Assembly: GCF_040834005.1 (NCBI RefSeq)
Contig: NZ_CP162129.1
Location: 1,822,001 to 1,886,000 of the forward strand
Direction of reading: 5' to 3'
Source: Paenibacillus sp. PL2-23
GTDB lineage: Bacteria > Bacillota > Bacilli > Paenibacillales > Paenibacillaceae
DNA length: 64,000 nt
In this document: piece by piece, positions 1 to 9,321 of the stretch
Position numbering within the stretch: position 1 is the stretch's first letter
How the letters are laid out: the number at the start of each line of letters is the position of its first letter
The notes under the pieces: generated by a model
The model's input: the letters and a program-made list of their open reading frames with translations, nothing else
What the model was told of the DNA's origin: nothing
Database searches by the model: none
Translations under genes and position numbers: made by a program

Positions 1-350
1 TTCGGACCAAACGGAGGGGACATCTGAAGGACCCCGTCGAGGAAGTAAAGGCGTATATCGAGCAGAATTTGTCCAAGGAATTATCGCTGGAGGAAGTGGC
101 GGAGCGTCTTGGACTCAATCCATCCTATTTCAGCCAGCTGTTCAAGCAAATGACGGATGAGACCTTTGTGCAATATCGGATCAAACGAAGAATGGAGCGG
201 GCCAAGAAGCTTCTGGCGCTGCCCCATTACAAAATTACCGACATCTCGCATGAGGTCGGCTATTCGGATCATCCCTATTTTACGAAAACCTTCAAGAAGG
301 TAACGGGTTTGACGCCGTCGGAGTACCGGGAAATGCTGGGGATTGATTGA
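1..350 (+). CDS. AraC-type response regulator, C-terminal end (partial)
   Basis: The reading frame is open from base 3 to a TGA at 348-350, so the gene begins upstream of the window. The visible ~115 residues are a complete AraC/XylS double helix-turn-helix domain: a first helix-turn-helix around SLEEVAERLGLNPSYFSQLF, and a second around ITDISHEVGYSDHPYF followed by the family signature FKKVTGLTPSEYRE. The stop overlaps the ATG of the next gene, a YesM-type sensor kinase, so this is most likely the DNA-binding end of its YesN-type partner with a receiver domain outside the window. A plain AraC regulator cannot be excluded because the N-terminus is not visible. Family call is secure; the response-regulator call is inferred from context. 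Confidence 0.88.
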   Translation, partial: RTKRRGHLKDPVEEVKAYIEQNLSKELSLEEVAERLGLNPSYFSQLFKQMTDETFVQYRIKRRMERAKKLLALPHYKITDISHEVGYSDHPYFTKTFKKVTGLTPSEYREMLGID

Positions 351-2224
351 TGAGGAAAAGCCTGGCGACGCAGATTTTTGTCTACTTCTTTGTCCTCGTC
401 CTTCTATCCATGTGCACCGTGGGCATATTCTCGTACATGGAATCCGCTAGAGCTATTGATAAGCAGGTTGAAAAATATTTTACAACGGTTATTAACAACG
501 CCGCTATGCAGACGGATCGACAGCTGATGATGTTCGAGCGTATATCAGTGTCGGTTCTATCTCAGCAGCAGGTGAAGAAGTTTCTCGATATGGACCCGGA
601 GGACAGCTATGCCTACTATCAATTTTCGACCAAAATCCAAAAGGATATCTTCGAGAAAATTCATATCATGTATCCCAATCAAATTAATATGATGTATGTG
701 CTGGGCTATCATGGGCGCTCCATCTTCGATGCGAACCAAAACTTCTCCGCGCACAGCGTGAGTACCGCAGACAGACTGAAGGAGCTGGATGAGCAGACGG
801 AGGCTAACGGCCGAATTGCGATCTTGAATACGGGCCTGCTTAACCGAGACGCGGACCGTGTCATAACAGTTGCTCGCAAAATAAGAGGGTATTCCACCTA
901 TGGCATTAAAGGCGTGCTTGCCGTGGAATTTCATGAAGAGCAGCTGACGGACCTGTGGGAGCAGATGGATCTAGGCGAAAATGGTTTTTTCTTCATTCTG
1001 GACCAACAGGGCCAGGTCATATACGCTCCTGACGGCGATAGAATGAGCGATTCCTTCCTGGAGCAGGTATCCGCCCAGATTGTCGATAACGGAAATCAGC
1101 GTTTTGTTGTGAATGATGAGTCCCAGGAGCGTCTTATCGTCTCGCGCAAATCGGAATATTCCGGCTGGAGTCTGGGGATTGCCATGCCGCTTGAGGAGCT
1201 TCGCGAGCCGATCTCGGTCATTCGCACCACTACGGTAACTGTGGGTGTGCTAACGCTGGCAGCGGCGCTAGTGCTGGCCTTGCGCTTCGGAGGGACGATC
1301 GTCAGTCCCATCCGCACACTTATGAATGGCATGCGGGAGACAGAGAAGGGCAATTGGCAATATGTGCAAGTGAAGCCGCGCAAGGATGAAGTGGGCGCAC
1401 TTGTTCACAGCTATAATCTGATGGTGGGACGGCTGTCCGAAATGATAGACCGGGTCTATGACGCCGAGCTCAAAGGGCAGAAGGCGCAGCTTGAGCTGAG
1501 AGAGCTGCAGCTGGAGCGGCATAGAGCGGAATACCAGGCGCTGCAGCTACAGATTAATCCTCATTTTCTGTACAACACGCTGGAGACAATCAATTGTTAT
1601 GCCATCGTACAGGATTCCGACGATATCTCGGAGATGGTCGAGGCGCTGGCTTACATGCTTCGTTACTCCGTTCAGACGAACCTGGAGGAAAGCACGATTG
1701 TCAATGAGCTGAATCACGTTAGAAATTACATGATTATATTGAAGCATCGCATCGGCAGGGAGTTTGAGGTCGACGTCGTTATGAATCCAGAATTGCTGCT
1801 GAAGGGCATGGTCAGGCTGACGCTTCAGCCTATTGTGGAGAACATCTTCCAGCATGCGTTCCCGAACGGCATTGAGGCGCATCATTACATTCGGATCGAC
1901 GCGAAGCAGACCGAGGGCAGAATCGTGGTTACCGTTGAAGACAACGGCGCAGGCATGTCGGAGGAGCGGCTGTCCAAGCTGAGGAAGCGACTGCTGGAGA
2001 ACCGTCTGTCCGAGGATCAAGACAAAAGAGGCAACCGCAAGCGCGGCGGCATTGGCGTTCTAAATGTACACAGAAGGCTGCAGATGGTATATGGAGACGA
2101 ATACGGCATTTCGATTGAAAGCAAGGCTGATCAGGGGACTATTGTTTTTATAACAATGCCTGATTCTCAATCCATTGGCGTACACAAAGAGATCACTTGG
2201 GGAGGAACAAAAAATGAACATTAA
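350..2224 (+). CDS. YesM-type sensor histidine kinase
   Basis: This membrane sensor kinase of 624 residues should phosphorylate the adjacent AraC-type response regulator. TM1 lies at about 8-29, then an extracytoplasmic sensor of dCache type, TM2 at about 291-312, a HAMP segment, and a His_kinase domain with phosphoacceptor His405 in QINPHFLYNTLE. The HATPase domain has an N-box (QPIVENIFQHAF, about 493) and a G1 box (DNGAGM, about 530). The ATG at 350 overlaps the stop of the preceding regulator; a TTG at 347 is also in frame. The 3' end overlaps the next gene by 11 bases, so the sensor is translationally coupled to catabolic genes. The ligand is unknown but is presumably an oligosaccharide related to the downstream lyases. 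Confidence 0.92.
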   Translation: MRKSLATQIFVYFFVLVLLSMCTVGIFSYMESARAIDKQVEKYFTTVINNAAMQTDRQLMMFERISVSVLSQQQVKKFLDMDPEDSYAYYQFSTKIQKDIFEKIHIMYPNQINMMYVLGYHGRSIFDANQNFSAHSVSTADRLKELDEQTEANGRIAILNTGLLNRDADRVITVARKIRGYSTYGIKGVLAVEFHEEQLTDLWEQMDLGENGFFFILDQQGQVIYAPDGDRMSDSFLEQVSAQIVDNGNQRFVVNDESQERLIVSRKSEYSGWSLGIAMPLEELREPISVIRTTTVTVGVLTLAAALVLALRFGGTIVSPIRTLMNGMRETEKGNWQYVQVKPRKDEVGALVHSYNLMVGRLSEMIDRVYDAELKGQKAQLELRELQLERHRAEYQALQLQINPHFLYNTLETINCYAIVQDSDDISEMVEALAYMLRYSVQTNLEESTIVNELNHVRNYMIILKHRIGREFEVDVVMNPELLLKGMVRLTLQPIVENIFQHAFPNGIEAHHYIRIDAKQTEGRIVVTVEDNGAGMSEERLSKLRKRLLENRLSEDQDKRGNRKRGGIGVLNVHRRLQMVYGDEYGISIESKADQGTIVFITMPDSQSIGVHKEITWGGTKNEH

Positions 2225-2981
2225 TTTGACTGGTAAAGTAGCATTGGTAACAGGCGCAAGCGGCGGTATTGGCCGCGGAGTAGCCATCGAGCTGGCAAGG
2301 CAAGGAGCGAAGGTAGCCGTTAACTACCTGAGCAGCGTGCAAGGAGCAGAGGAAACGGTAGCCGCAATCCAGGCGATTGGCGGCGAAGCTGTCGCGATCC
2401 GCGCAGACGTAACGGACGTGGCGCAAATTAACGATATGGTAGCTCAGGTCGAGAAGGCCTTCGGCGCACCTATCGATATTCTTGTCAACAACGCTGGTCA
2501 TCTGGTTCAGCGGCTTGCTAATGCCGAGATGACAGAAGAGCTTTACAATAAAATTATGGACGTCAATATGAAGAGCACCGTATTCGTCAGCAAGGCGGTC
2601 ATCCCAGGGATGAAGAAGCTTGGCGGCGGACGAATCGTTAACTTGACCTCCATCGCGGCCCACAACGGCGGCGGACCAGGCGCCTCCATCTACGCGGCGA
2701 GCAAAGCTGCGGTATTGTCTTACTCCAAAGGCTTGGCTAAAGAGCTGGCTGCCGACGGCATTCTGGTTAACGCGATTTCGCCTGGCTTCATCGGCGGTAC
2801 GGCATTCCATGCAACCTTCACCCCGGATGCGGCAAGACAAGCGACCATTCAAGGTATTCCGCTGAAGAGAGAAGGCACGCCTGAGGATGTTGCGGGAGCC
2901 GTCCTGTACCTCGTATCGGAGCTTTCGTCTTATTTGACGGGAGAAACGATCGAAATCAACGGCGGAATGTTCATGAGATGA
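2214..2981 (+). CDS. SDR-family oxidoreductase (FabG-like)
   Basis: This 255-residue classical short-chain dehydrogenase has the NAD(P)-binding motif TGASGGIGRG near the N-terminus, NNAG in the middle, and catalytic residues Ser146, Tyr160 and Lys164 (YAASK). The ATG at 2214 was chosen because GGGGAGG lies 8 bases upstream; an in-frame ATG at 2175 lies inside the kinase gene and has no comparable site. It overlaps the kinase by 11 bases and the next lyase gene through ATGA. Sequence alone does not give the substrate. Sitting before two heparinase II/III-fold lyases, a reductase of the 4-deoxy-5-keto uronate released by exolytic lyases is a reasonable guess, as SDR enzymes do this in alginate pathways. 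A general sugar or polyol dehydrogenase is equally possible. Confidence 0.85.
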   Translation: MNINLTGKVALVTGASGGIGRGVAIELARQGAKVAVNYLSSVQGAEETVAAIQAIGGEAVAIRADVTDVAQINDMVAQVEKAFGAPIDILVNNAGHLVQRLANAEMTEELYNKIMDVNMKSTVFVSKAVIPGMKKLGGGRIVNLTSIAAHNGGGPGASIYAASKAAVLSYSKGLAKELAADGILVNAISPGFIGGTAFHATFTPDAARQATIQGIPLKREGTPEDVAGAVLYLVSELSSYLTGETIEINGGMFMR

Positions 2982-5071
2982 TGAATTTACAAGGGCAAAC
3001 CAAAGGACAGGCAGGACAACAAGCTACACTAAACCGGCTGAAGAAGGAATTGGATCAGGCGATGGCGTGCGAGGCTTCCATTCCTATGGAGCCAGGCGGC
3101 TGGTGGCATCAATATGTATGTCCCACCCATCATACAGAGCTGCTGTTTGACGAGCTTCGCGAGGATGACGGCCGCTACCACTGTCCATATGGCTGCGTGC
3201 TGGAGGGGGAGCCGTATCATGGCGCATGGCTGGTGTATCGTCACCAGCTATGGGCTAGACGCTCGCTGAAGGCGGCTGCGGTATACGCCGCAACGAAGGA
3301 GCTTGCATACGGGAGCTATGGGCGCGATATTATTAGCGCTTATGCCAAGCAGTTTCCCCTGTATCCCGTTCATCCCGATGCGCAGCCTTGGATGCTGAAG
3401 GGCCGCGCCTTCCATCAGGCGCTGACCGAGGCGATCTGGGCAACCACGCTTCTCCAGGCTTATCTGCTGCTGCAGGATTCGGGACTAGCGTTCGGGGAAG
3501 CGCAAGCGGATATTACACAATTTATCAGCATGCTGGAGAGCAGCATGGAGCAATATCATCATATTCTGACGATCGAAAGAGACCAGCCTGAGAATAACTA
3601 CACAGCCTGGCTGAATGCGGCGTTAAGCTGCGTATACGCGGCCAAGCAGGACCACGCGAAGCTTGATAGTCTGCTTGAGCGCAAGGGCGGCATCCGGAAC
3701 CATCTGGAAATCGCGATTTTGAACGATGGTCTGGAATTCGAAGGCAGTGTCTATTATCACGTTTTTGTGCTTCGCGCTTATTTGATAACGGTGGAGATGC
3801 TGAAGCGCTTCGACATCGACGGCTTCGAGATCAAGGCGGAGGGCTCGCGTCATATCGAAGGCATGCTGGATGTTCTGATCCGCCTGGCCGAGGAGGATGG
3901 CCGTCTTCCAGCGACACATGATGGACCGTATGGAAGAATGCCTTATACGCTTGAGATCATTGAAGTGTTCGAGAAGGGCTTGGCGAGATATCAAAAACCT
4001 GAATATTGGAAATTATTGAACTATTATTATGAAACAATGGGGCAGGGGGACAGTGAGGCGCTTCAATCATCGGAGCCGTGGGCCTATCGAAACGCTGGTC
4101 TCGAAGCGCTGCTGTACCGTCAGTGGACAGGCGAGGAGATCAGCCTTGAGGATCCCCCAGCCGCTTCCTCCGCTCTGCTTCCGGACAGCGGGTTTGCCTG
4201 GCTGAGACAGGCCGGCAATCCTCTTACAGCCATGGTGGATTTCGGTCCGCATGGCGGCTCGCATGGCCACTTCGACAAGCTGAATGTCATGCTTAGCTTG
4301 AATGGCAAGCCTGTTTCACCAGACAGAGGAACCGTTCCTTATGGATCGGTGCTCAAGAAGAGCTGGTATCCTGCTACCACGTGCCATAACACGGTTAGTG
4401 TAAACGGTCAGTCTCAGCAAGAAGCAGAGGGATGCTGCCTGTCCTTTGTGGAAGAGAAGGCCTATACGGCTATGACGATGTCTGTGGACGGCGCTGTACC
4501 TGGAGCGACTCTTGTCCGCCATCTGCTTGTGGGCGCAGATTATATCGTGGATTGGTACCAGATTGGACTGGCTGAGCCCGGCGAGATTGACTGGTGGTTC
4601 CACTTCATCGGCGAACCGTCGGTGGAGGGCTGGGACTTCAACGCGACTCCGGCCGCTCTGGGCCAGGACAACGGCTACGAATATGTGCGCGCGATCGCGA
4701 AGTGGAGCAAGTCGTCTTCTGTGTCAGCGAATGAGGACATCATGGCCCGTGTGACCATTACAGGGCTGGAAGGCGGCAATAGCCTGTCCTCCGCGGTTGC
4801 CCTCTCGGAGAATGCGGAAGCCTATTTGGTGGAATCCCCCGGACTTGCGGATGACCCCAGTGTCATGATGAAGGGTGTTCTCGTCCGGACAGCGGGAGCT
4901 AGTGCCGATGTGGCAGCCGTATATGCCGCTGGCGACAAGGAGCTGGACGTTCGTCTCCAGCCTCTGGATGAGAGCGGAGCAAGCGCCGAGAAGAAGCTTA
5001 CCGTGCGCATTGGCAATGAGTTGATCAGCTATCAATTAACCGCAGATGGAATCAGGGAGATGAGCATATGA
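2978..5071 (+). CDS. Heparinase II/III-family polysaccharide lyase
   Basis: This 697-residue protein has an N-terminal alpha-helical toroid-like part (about 1-390), which includes an NNYTAWLNAAL stretch typical of this fold. It is followed by a heparinase II/III-like beta-sandwich domain recognisable by GPHGGSHGHFDKLNVML and ATTCHNTVSVNGQ. Such enzymes cleave uronic-acid-containing glycans by beta-elimination. No signal peptide is visible, so it probably acts on imported oligosaccharides in the cytoplasm. Its ATG overlaps the stop of the SDR gene and its stop overlaps the next ATG, indicating translational coupling. The exact PL family (PL12, 15, 17, 21 or a newer one) cannot be set by eye. 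Substrate is unknown. Confidence 0.85.
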   Translation: MMNLQGQTKGQAGQQATLNRLKKELDQAMACEASIPMEPGGWWHQYVCPTHHTELLFDELREDDGRYHCPYGCVLEGEPYHGAWLVYRHQLWARRSLKAAAVYAATKELAYGSYGRDIISAYAKQFPLYPVHPDAQPWMLKGRAFHQALTEAIWATTLLQAYLLLQDSGLAFGEAQADITQFISMLESSMEQYHHILTIERDQPENNYTAWLNAALSCVYAAKQDHAKLDSLLERKGGIRNHLEIAILNDGLEFEGSVYYHVFVLRAYLITVEMLKRFDIDGFEIKAEGSRHIEGMLDVLIRLAEEDGRLPATHDGPYGRMPYTLEIIEVFEKGLARYQKPEYWKLLNYYYETMGQGDSEALQSSEPWAYRNAGLEALLYRQWTGEEISLEDPPAASSALLPDSGFAWLRQAGNPLTAMVDFGPHGGSHGHFDKLNVMLSLNGKPVSPDRGTVPYGSVLKKSWYPATTCHNTVSVNGQSQQEAEGCCLSFVEEKAYTAMTMSVDGAVPGATLVRHLLVGADYIVDWYQIGLAEPGEIDWWFHFIGEPSVEGWDFNATPAALGQDNGYEYVRAIAKWSKSSSVSANEDIMARVTITGLEGGNSLSSAVALSENAEAYLVESPGLADDPSVMMKGVLVRTAGASADVAAVYAAGDKELDVRLQPLDESGASAEKKLTVRIGNELISYQLTADGIREMSI

Positions 5072-7443
5072 ATACCCTCAAGCTATTTGAACCGCAAAGC
5101 GGCATATTGTCTGTCCCATATGAACCGAACGATCAAAGCAAGCTGCTGGAGAATCCGCCTCGCTTCACGTGGATGCCCGCGCTCGCGGAAGGCGATTGTT
5201 ATGCGCTGCAGTACTCCAGCTCGCCCGACTTCAAGACGGGGGATACCGTTACGGTTCGCAATATCCCGTACAACCTGTATACGCCGTCCGAAGCGCTGGA
5301 GCCCGGCTCCTATTATTGGCGTTACGCGCTGGAGGGCGGACGCCCGGCTTCCAGTCGCAGCGGCTCTCAGGCATGCAGCGTATCCAAAACCGTTGGCGGA
5401 GACCTGGATGGGTCAATCGGCAGCAGCTGGAGCGTGGTAAGAAGCTTTCAAGTACCGGAAGGTTTGCCTGAAACGCCGCTTCCTGATCGAGACGGCCGCT
5501 ATAGCTCCACCATCGCGACGCATCCACGTCTTTGGCTGAATCAAGACGGACTTCAGAGCCTTCGAGAGCGTATCGCGGCAGACCCCGCTTATGCGGGCTG
5601 GGACGTATTCATGGAGCGTTCCGTCCAGCCCTGGCTGGAGCGCGAGCTGATCGCCGAGCCGGCTCCATATCCCGATAACAAGCGTGTGGCTGCACTATGG
5701 CGCCGCATGTACATGGATTGCCAGGAGACGCTGTATGCGATTCGCCATTTGAGTGTTGCCGGTGTGGTGCTGAAGGACGAGACGATCTTGGAGGCGGCGA
5801 AGAAGTGGCTGCTGCATACCGCCTCGTGGAATGCTGAAGGCACGACGTCGCGCGATTATAACGACGAATCCTCCTTCCGGATCGCGGGCGCGCTTGCGTG
5901 GGGCTACGACTGGCTGCACGATGTGCTGAATGAGGAGGAGCGGAAGGCTGTGCGTGAAGCGCTGCTGGAGCGCGCGCGACAGGTTGCGTTCCATGTCATC
6001 GACCGCTCCCGCATTCATCAGGTGCCGTTCGACAGTCATGCCGTTCGTTCGCTTTCTTCGGTATTGGTGCCTGCAGCCATCGCTTTGCTGCATGAAGAGC
6101 CGGAAGCGCAGGAATGGCTGGACTATACGCTGGAGTATTACGCTTGCCTGTATTCGCCATGGGGCGGAGAGGACGGCGGCTGGGCGGAAGGTCCTATGTA
6201 CTGGACGACGGGTATGGCCTACTTGATCGATGCGCTGAACCTGGTTCGCAATTACTGCGGCATCGACATGTATAAGCGGCCGTTCTTCTCGAAGACGGGA
6301 GATTTCCCGCTGTACTGCTACAGCCCGGATACAACAAGAGCAAGCTTCGGCGATCAGTCCTCGCTGGGAGAGCGTCCCATTCTGAAGACGGGCTACAACA
6401 TCCGTCAGTTCGCCGGCATTACCGGCAACGGCCTGTATCAGTGGTATTATGAGCAGACGCTGGACAACGATCCCGACCCGGACTCCAAGTTCTATAACTA
6501 TGGCTGGTGGGACTTCCGCTTCGACAGCGTCATGTTCCGCCATGATTATCCCGAGGTAGCGCCGGTTATCCCGGATGAGAGCGTCATTGAGCCTGTGAAG
6601 TGGTTCCGCGATATCGGCTGGGTCGCGATGCATCACCGCATGCATGAGCCTTCTGAGCATGTTATGCTGCTGGCGAAGAGCAGCCCATACGGCTCCATCA
6701 GCCACAGCCACGGCGATCAGAATGGCTTCCTCATTCACGCGTTCGGCGAGCCGCTGGCGATCGAGAGCGGCTATTATGTAGCGTTCGGCAGCACGATGCA
6801 CAGAAATTGGCGAAGGCAGACCAGTTCCACCAATGCGCTGCTTATTGACGGACAAGGGCAGTATGCTGGAACAAACAAGGTGCTCGCCATGGAAGCGGCC
6901 GGGGTTGTGCAGGAAGCATGGCACAAGGACGGAATCAGCTATTGCAGAAGCGACGCAACGGCAGCTTACAATGAGACGGTGCCGTATGTGAAGCGCTGCA
7001 TGCGCGAGATTTATTTTATCGACCAATCCTATTTCGTGATCGTGGATTATGTGGACCTGGAGCAGAAGGGCAAGGTGGAATGGCTGCTGCATACGATGAA
7101 CCAAATGACATTGTCCTCCAATGCGTTCCTTGTCAATGGAACGAAGGCGGATATGGACGTTCGGTTCGTATACAGCTCCTCTGGCAGCCTGTCGCTTCGC
7201 CAGCATGACGAGTTCACCGATGTGGAGCCTTCCGAATATGAGGGCCTTCCGAAGCAGTGGCATCTGCATGCCGAGACGAAGGAAGCGCGCAGCCATAGGC
7301 TTGTGTCGCTGCTTGTCCCAATGAAGAAGGGCGACTCCAAGTTCGTCTCGCACTTCATGGACGATCAGGACCACGGCGTGCATCTGTACTTCACGAACGA
7401 AGCAGGCAAGACACGCAAGATTGAGGTTGCGAAGGCTTATTAA
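5068..7443 (+). CDS. DUF4962 + heparinase II/III protein, PL15-like exolyase candidate
   Basis: This protein has 791 residues. The N-terminal ~140 form a fibronectin-like DUF4962 module (ENPPRFTWMPA near 30, SYYWRYALEGG near 90). A helical toroid domain follows, then a heparinase II/III sandwich with the His-rich signature SYGSISHSHGDQNGFLIHAF that is probably active-site. Domain order and length resemble PL15 exo-oligoalginate and heparan exolyases, about 780 residues long. No signal peptide is present, implying cytoplasmic cleavage of imported oligomers to monomers. It is the last gene of the overlapping unit and is followed by a strong terminator. With the adjacent lyase it gives two different uronate-cleaving enzymes. 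A long antisense frame across it is a codon-bias shadow. Confidence 0.87.
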   Translation: MNTLKLFEPQSGILSVPYEPNDQSKLLENPPRFTWMPALAEGDCYALQYSSSPDFKTGDTVTVRNIPYNLYTPSEALEPGSYYWRYALEGGRPASSRSGSQACSVSKTVGGDLDGSIGSSWSVVRSFQVPEGLPETPLPDRDGRYSSTIATHPRLWLNQDGLQSLRERIAADPAYAGWDVFMERSVQPWLERELIAEPAPYPDNKRVAALWRRMYMDCQETLYAIRHLSVAGVVLKDETILEAAKKWLLHTASWNAEGTTSRDYNDESSFRIAGALAWGYDWLHDVLNEEERKAVREALLERARQVAFHVIDRSRIHQVPFDSHAVRSLSSVLVPAAIALLHEEPEAQEWLDYTLEYYACLYSPWGGEDGGWAEGPMYWTTGMAYLIDALNLVRNYCGIDMYKRPFFSKTGDFPLYCYSPDTTRASFGDQSSLGERPILKTGYNIRQFAGITGNGLYQWYYEQTLDNDPDPDSKFYNYGWWDFRFDSVMFRHDYPEVAPVIPDESVIEPVKWFRDIGWVAMHHRMHEPSEHVMLLAKSSPYGSISHSHGDQNGFLIHAFGEPLAIESGYYVAFGSTMHRNWRRQTSSTNALLIDGQGQYAGTNKVLAMEAAGVVQEAWHKDGISYCRSDATAAYNETVPYVKRCMREIYFIDQSYFVIVDYVDLEQKGKVEWLLHTMNQMTLSSNAFLVNGTKADMDVRFVYSSSGSLSLRQHDEFTDVEPSEYEGLPKQWHLHAETKEARSHRLVSLLVPMKKGDSKFVSHFMDDQDHGVHLYFTNEAGKTRKIEVAKAY

Positions 7444-7459
7444 TAGATGAATGGATCGG

Positions 7460-7492
7460 CAGGCTGTCTGGAGCATTCCAGGCAGCCTGTTT
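7460..7492 (+). terminator. Intrinsic terminator of the lyase operon
   Basis: A 13-bp stem, CAGGCTGTCTGGA with TCCAGGCAGCCTG and one G-U pair, closes a GCAT loop and runs into TTTGGTTT. It lies 16 bases past the stop of the DUF4962 lyase. Confidence 0.85.
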
Positions 7493-7570
7493 GGTTTGTC
7501 TAAGGGATTGGACTGGATCGTGACCGCGTGTTTCATGATTTGTTCAGCCGACTAGCCGCTAATAAGTGAA

Positions 7571-7630
7571 GATATTTATAGAAAGTCATTTATATATTTG
7601 TACGGCCGCATGGCTGGGAGGGGGTAAAAT
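7571..7630 (+). promoter_or_regulatory. Promoter with AraC-type direct repeats upstream of the aldehyde dehydrogenase
   Basis: Two direct half-sites, GATATTTATA at 7571-7580 and TATATTTGTA at 7593-7602, are 22 bases apart start to start. The second ends 22 bases before a -10 candidate TAAAAT at 7625-7630. No good -35 hexamer is visible, as expected for an activator-dependent promoter. The same layout recurs at 9216-9285 and 17507-17566, which supports this weaker copy. Confidence 0.6.
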
Positions 7631-7661
7631 GATGCAATCCTACAATTAAGAGGTGAAGGTT

Positions 7662-9128
7662 ATGATGACAGGGACAACAGGCAATACAACCTATTATCGA
7701 CTTTATATAGACGGACAATGGATGGATTCGGCCTCCGGGCGCTTGACTGAGGTGCTGAATCCTGCCAATGAAGAAGTGATTGGACATGTAAGCGATGCGG
7801 ATCCGGAGGATGTGCAGAAAGCGCTGCACTCCTCGGAGAAAGCTCAGCGCTCGTGGAAGCTTCTGCCCGCTGTTGAGCGGGCACGGTATTTGGTCAAGCT
7901 GGTGGACCGCATCCAAGAGGAGCGGGAGCATTTCGCCCGGCTGCTTGTGCTTGAGCAAGGCAAGACCTATCGCGAGGCGCTTGGCGAAGTCGACGATACG
8001 ATGGCTTATTTCATGTACGCGGCGGAATCGGCGAACCGTCTGAAGGGTGATGTGCTGCCGGCTAACCGTCAGGGCGAGATGCTGATGATTCAGAAGGTGC
8101 CGTATGGCGTCACTGTAGGGCTGTGTGCATGGAACTATCCCCTTGCGCTCATTGGCCGCAAGCTTGGTCCGGCGCTGGTGACAGGGAATACGATGATTAT
8201 TAAGCCGCATGAGCTCACACCTCTTGCATCTGCAGAGCTGTTCCGCCTTATTGACGAGGTTGGCTTCCCGCCTGGGGTAGCCAATCTGGTTACGGGTACA
8301 GGTGTGGAGGTCGGGCAGGCGCTGGTTAGCAGTCCTATTACGAAGCTAGTGACCGTTACGGGCAGTGTCAGAGCGGGTCAGGCGATCTACAAGGCGGCGT
8401 CGGACAACATTACGGCGTTATCCCTGGAGCTGGGCGGCAAAGCCCCGTTTGTTGTGCTGAAGGACGCTGATGTGGATCAAGCGGTGGAAGCGGCAGTTGG
8501 CGCGCGCTTCGCGAACTGCGGGCAGGTGTGCATCTGCAATGAGATGGTGCTTGTGCATGAGAGCATTGCCGATGCATTTACGGAGAAGCTGCTGGAGCGA
8601 GTGAAGTCTGTTAAGCTGGGCGATCCCTTCGACGAGTCAGTGACGATGGGACCGAAGGCGAACGGACGGGATCTGGAGAAGATTGATGCTATCGTGCAGG
8701 AGACGATCCGACAAGGCGCTACTCTGGCTGCGGGCGGCAAGCGTCCAACAGGAGACGAGTTCCAGAAGGGATACTGGTACGAGCCGACGGTACTAACGAA
8801 TGTTACGCCTGATATGGCTGCAGCACGAGAAGAGATCTTTGGACCGGTCCTGCCGATTGTTCGGATCGGAAGCTTCGAGGAAGCGGTGAGCATCATTAAT
8901 GCCAGCGAGCTTGGCTTATCGGCTTATCTGTACACCAATGATTATCGCAAGCTGATGCAGGCAATCCAGGTGCTGGAGGTTGGCACGGTATTCCTGAACC
9001 AAGGCATGTCGGGCTGCATGCAGGGCCATCACAGCGGCCATAAGCTGAGCGGTATTGGCGGCGAGGATGGCGAATACGGCATTGAGGGCTACCTCCAAAA
9101 GCGAACTGTCTACTTGAATTATGCTTAA
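7662..9128 (+). CDS. AldA-like (lact)aldehyde dehydrogenase
   Basis: This NAD(P)-dependent aldehyde dehydrogenase of 488 residues has general-base Glu256 in LELGGKAP, nucleophile Cys290 in CGQVCICNE, and a C-terminal segment (MQGHHSGHKLSGIGG then YLQKRTVYL) closely resembling E. coli AldA. AldA oxidises L-lactaldehyde to L-lactate and glycolaldehyde to glycolate, the shared last step of L-rhamnose and L-fucose breakdown; that fits the rhamnosidases further along. The ATG at 7662 was chosen over an in-frame GTG at 7653 because AGAGGTG lies just upstream of the ATG. It is a single-gene unit with its own activator-type promoter and a strong terminator. Other aldehyde substrates, such as uronate semialdehydes, are possible. 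Confidence 0.9.
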   Translation: MMTGTTGNTTYYRLYIDGQWMDSASGRLTEVLNPANEEVIGHVSDADPEDVQKALHSSEKAQRSWKLLPAVERARYLVKLVDRIQEEREHFARLLVLEQGKTYREALGEVDDTMAYFMYAAESANRLKGDVLPANRQGEMLMIQKVPYGVTVGLCAWNYPLALIGRKLGPALVTGNTMIIKPHELTPLASAELFRLIDEVGFPPGVANLVTGTGVEVGQALVSSPITKLVTVTGSVRAGQAIYKAASDNITALSLELGGKAPFVVLKDADVDQAVEAAVGARFANCGQVCICNEMVLVHESIADAFTEKLLERVKSVKLGDPFDESVTMGPKANGRDLEKIDAIVQETIRQGATLAAGGKRPTGDEFQKGYWYEPTVLTNVTPDMAAAREEIFGPVLPIVRIGSFEEAVSIINASELGLSAYLYTNDYRKLMQAIQVLEVGTVFLNQGMSGCMQGHHSGHKLSGIGGEDGEYGIEGYLQKRTVYLNYA

Positions 9129-9143
9129 TAGAGGTTAAGAAGC

Positions 9144-9197
9144 CAAGAAAGAGCAGCGGGGCGGGAAGTTTAAGTCCTCGCTGCTCTTTCTTGTATT
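9144..9197 (+). terminator. Intrinsic terminator after the aldehyde dehydrogenase
   Basis: A perfect 15-bp stem, CAAGAAAGAGCAGCG (9144-9158) with its complement at 9179-9193, has a 20-base loop and lies 15 bases after the stop codon. The tail is only weakly T-rich. Confidence 0.75.
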
Positions 9198-9209
9198 GGC
9201 TGGGAGAAC

Positions 9210-9285
9210 GCTTACGATTTTTATAGGATTGCCATGCAAATGCTTAAGATATTTATGCGATTGGCCAAGCCTTGTTCGATAGAAT
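9210..9285 (+). promoter_or_regulatory. Promoter with AraC-type direct repeats upstream of the GH50 gene
   Basis: Two near-identical repeats begin at 9210 and 9242, 32 bases apart (three helical turns). They read GCTTACGATTTTTATAGGAT and GCTTAAGATATTTATGCGAT, both followed by TG. The 10-base core of the second (9248-9257) ends 22 bases before a -10 candidate TAGAAT at 9280-9285. No consensus -35 is visible. This matches an AraC-type activator bound next to RNA polymerase. Confidence 0.68.
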
Positions 9286-9321
9286 GGAGGAGCAGATGAA
9301 TCGGAAAGGGGTTAACAAGGA

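Noticed and set aside
2193-2852. 219-codon minus-strand frame opposite the first SDR gene
   Set aside because: The plus strand encodes an SDR with an intact catalytic triad; the antisense product is low-complexity and unsupported.
5695-7536. 613-codon open frame on the minus strand across the DUF4962 lyase gene
   Set aside because: It lies antisense to a gene with clear family motifs. It has no ribosome binding site or family resemblance and arises from GC-rich codon use.
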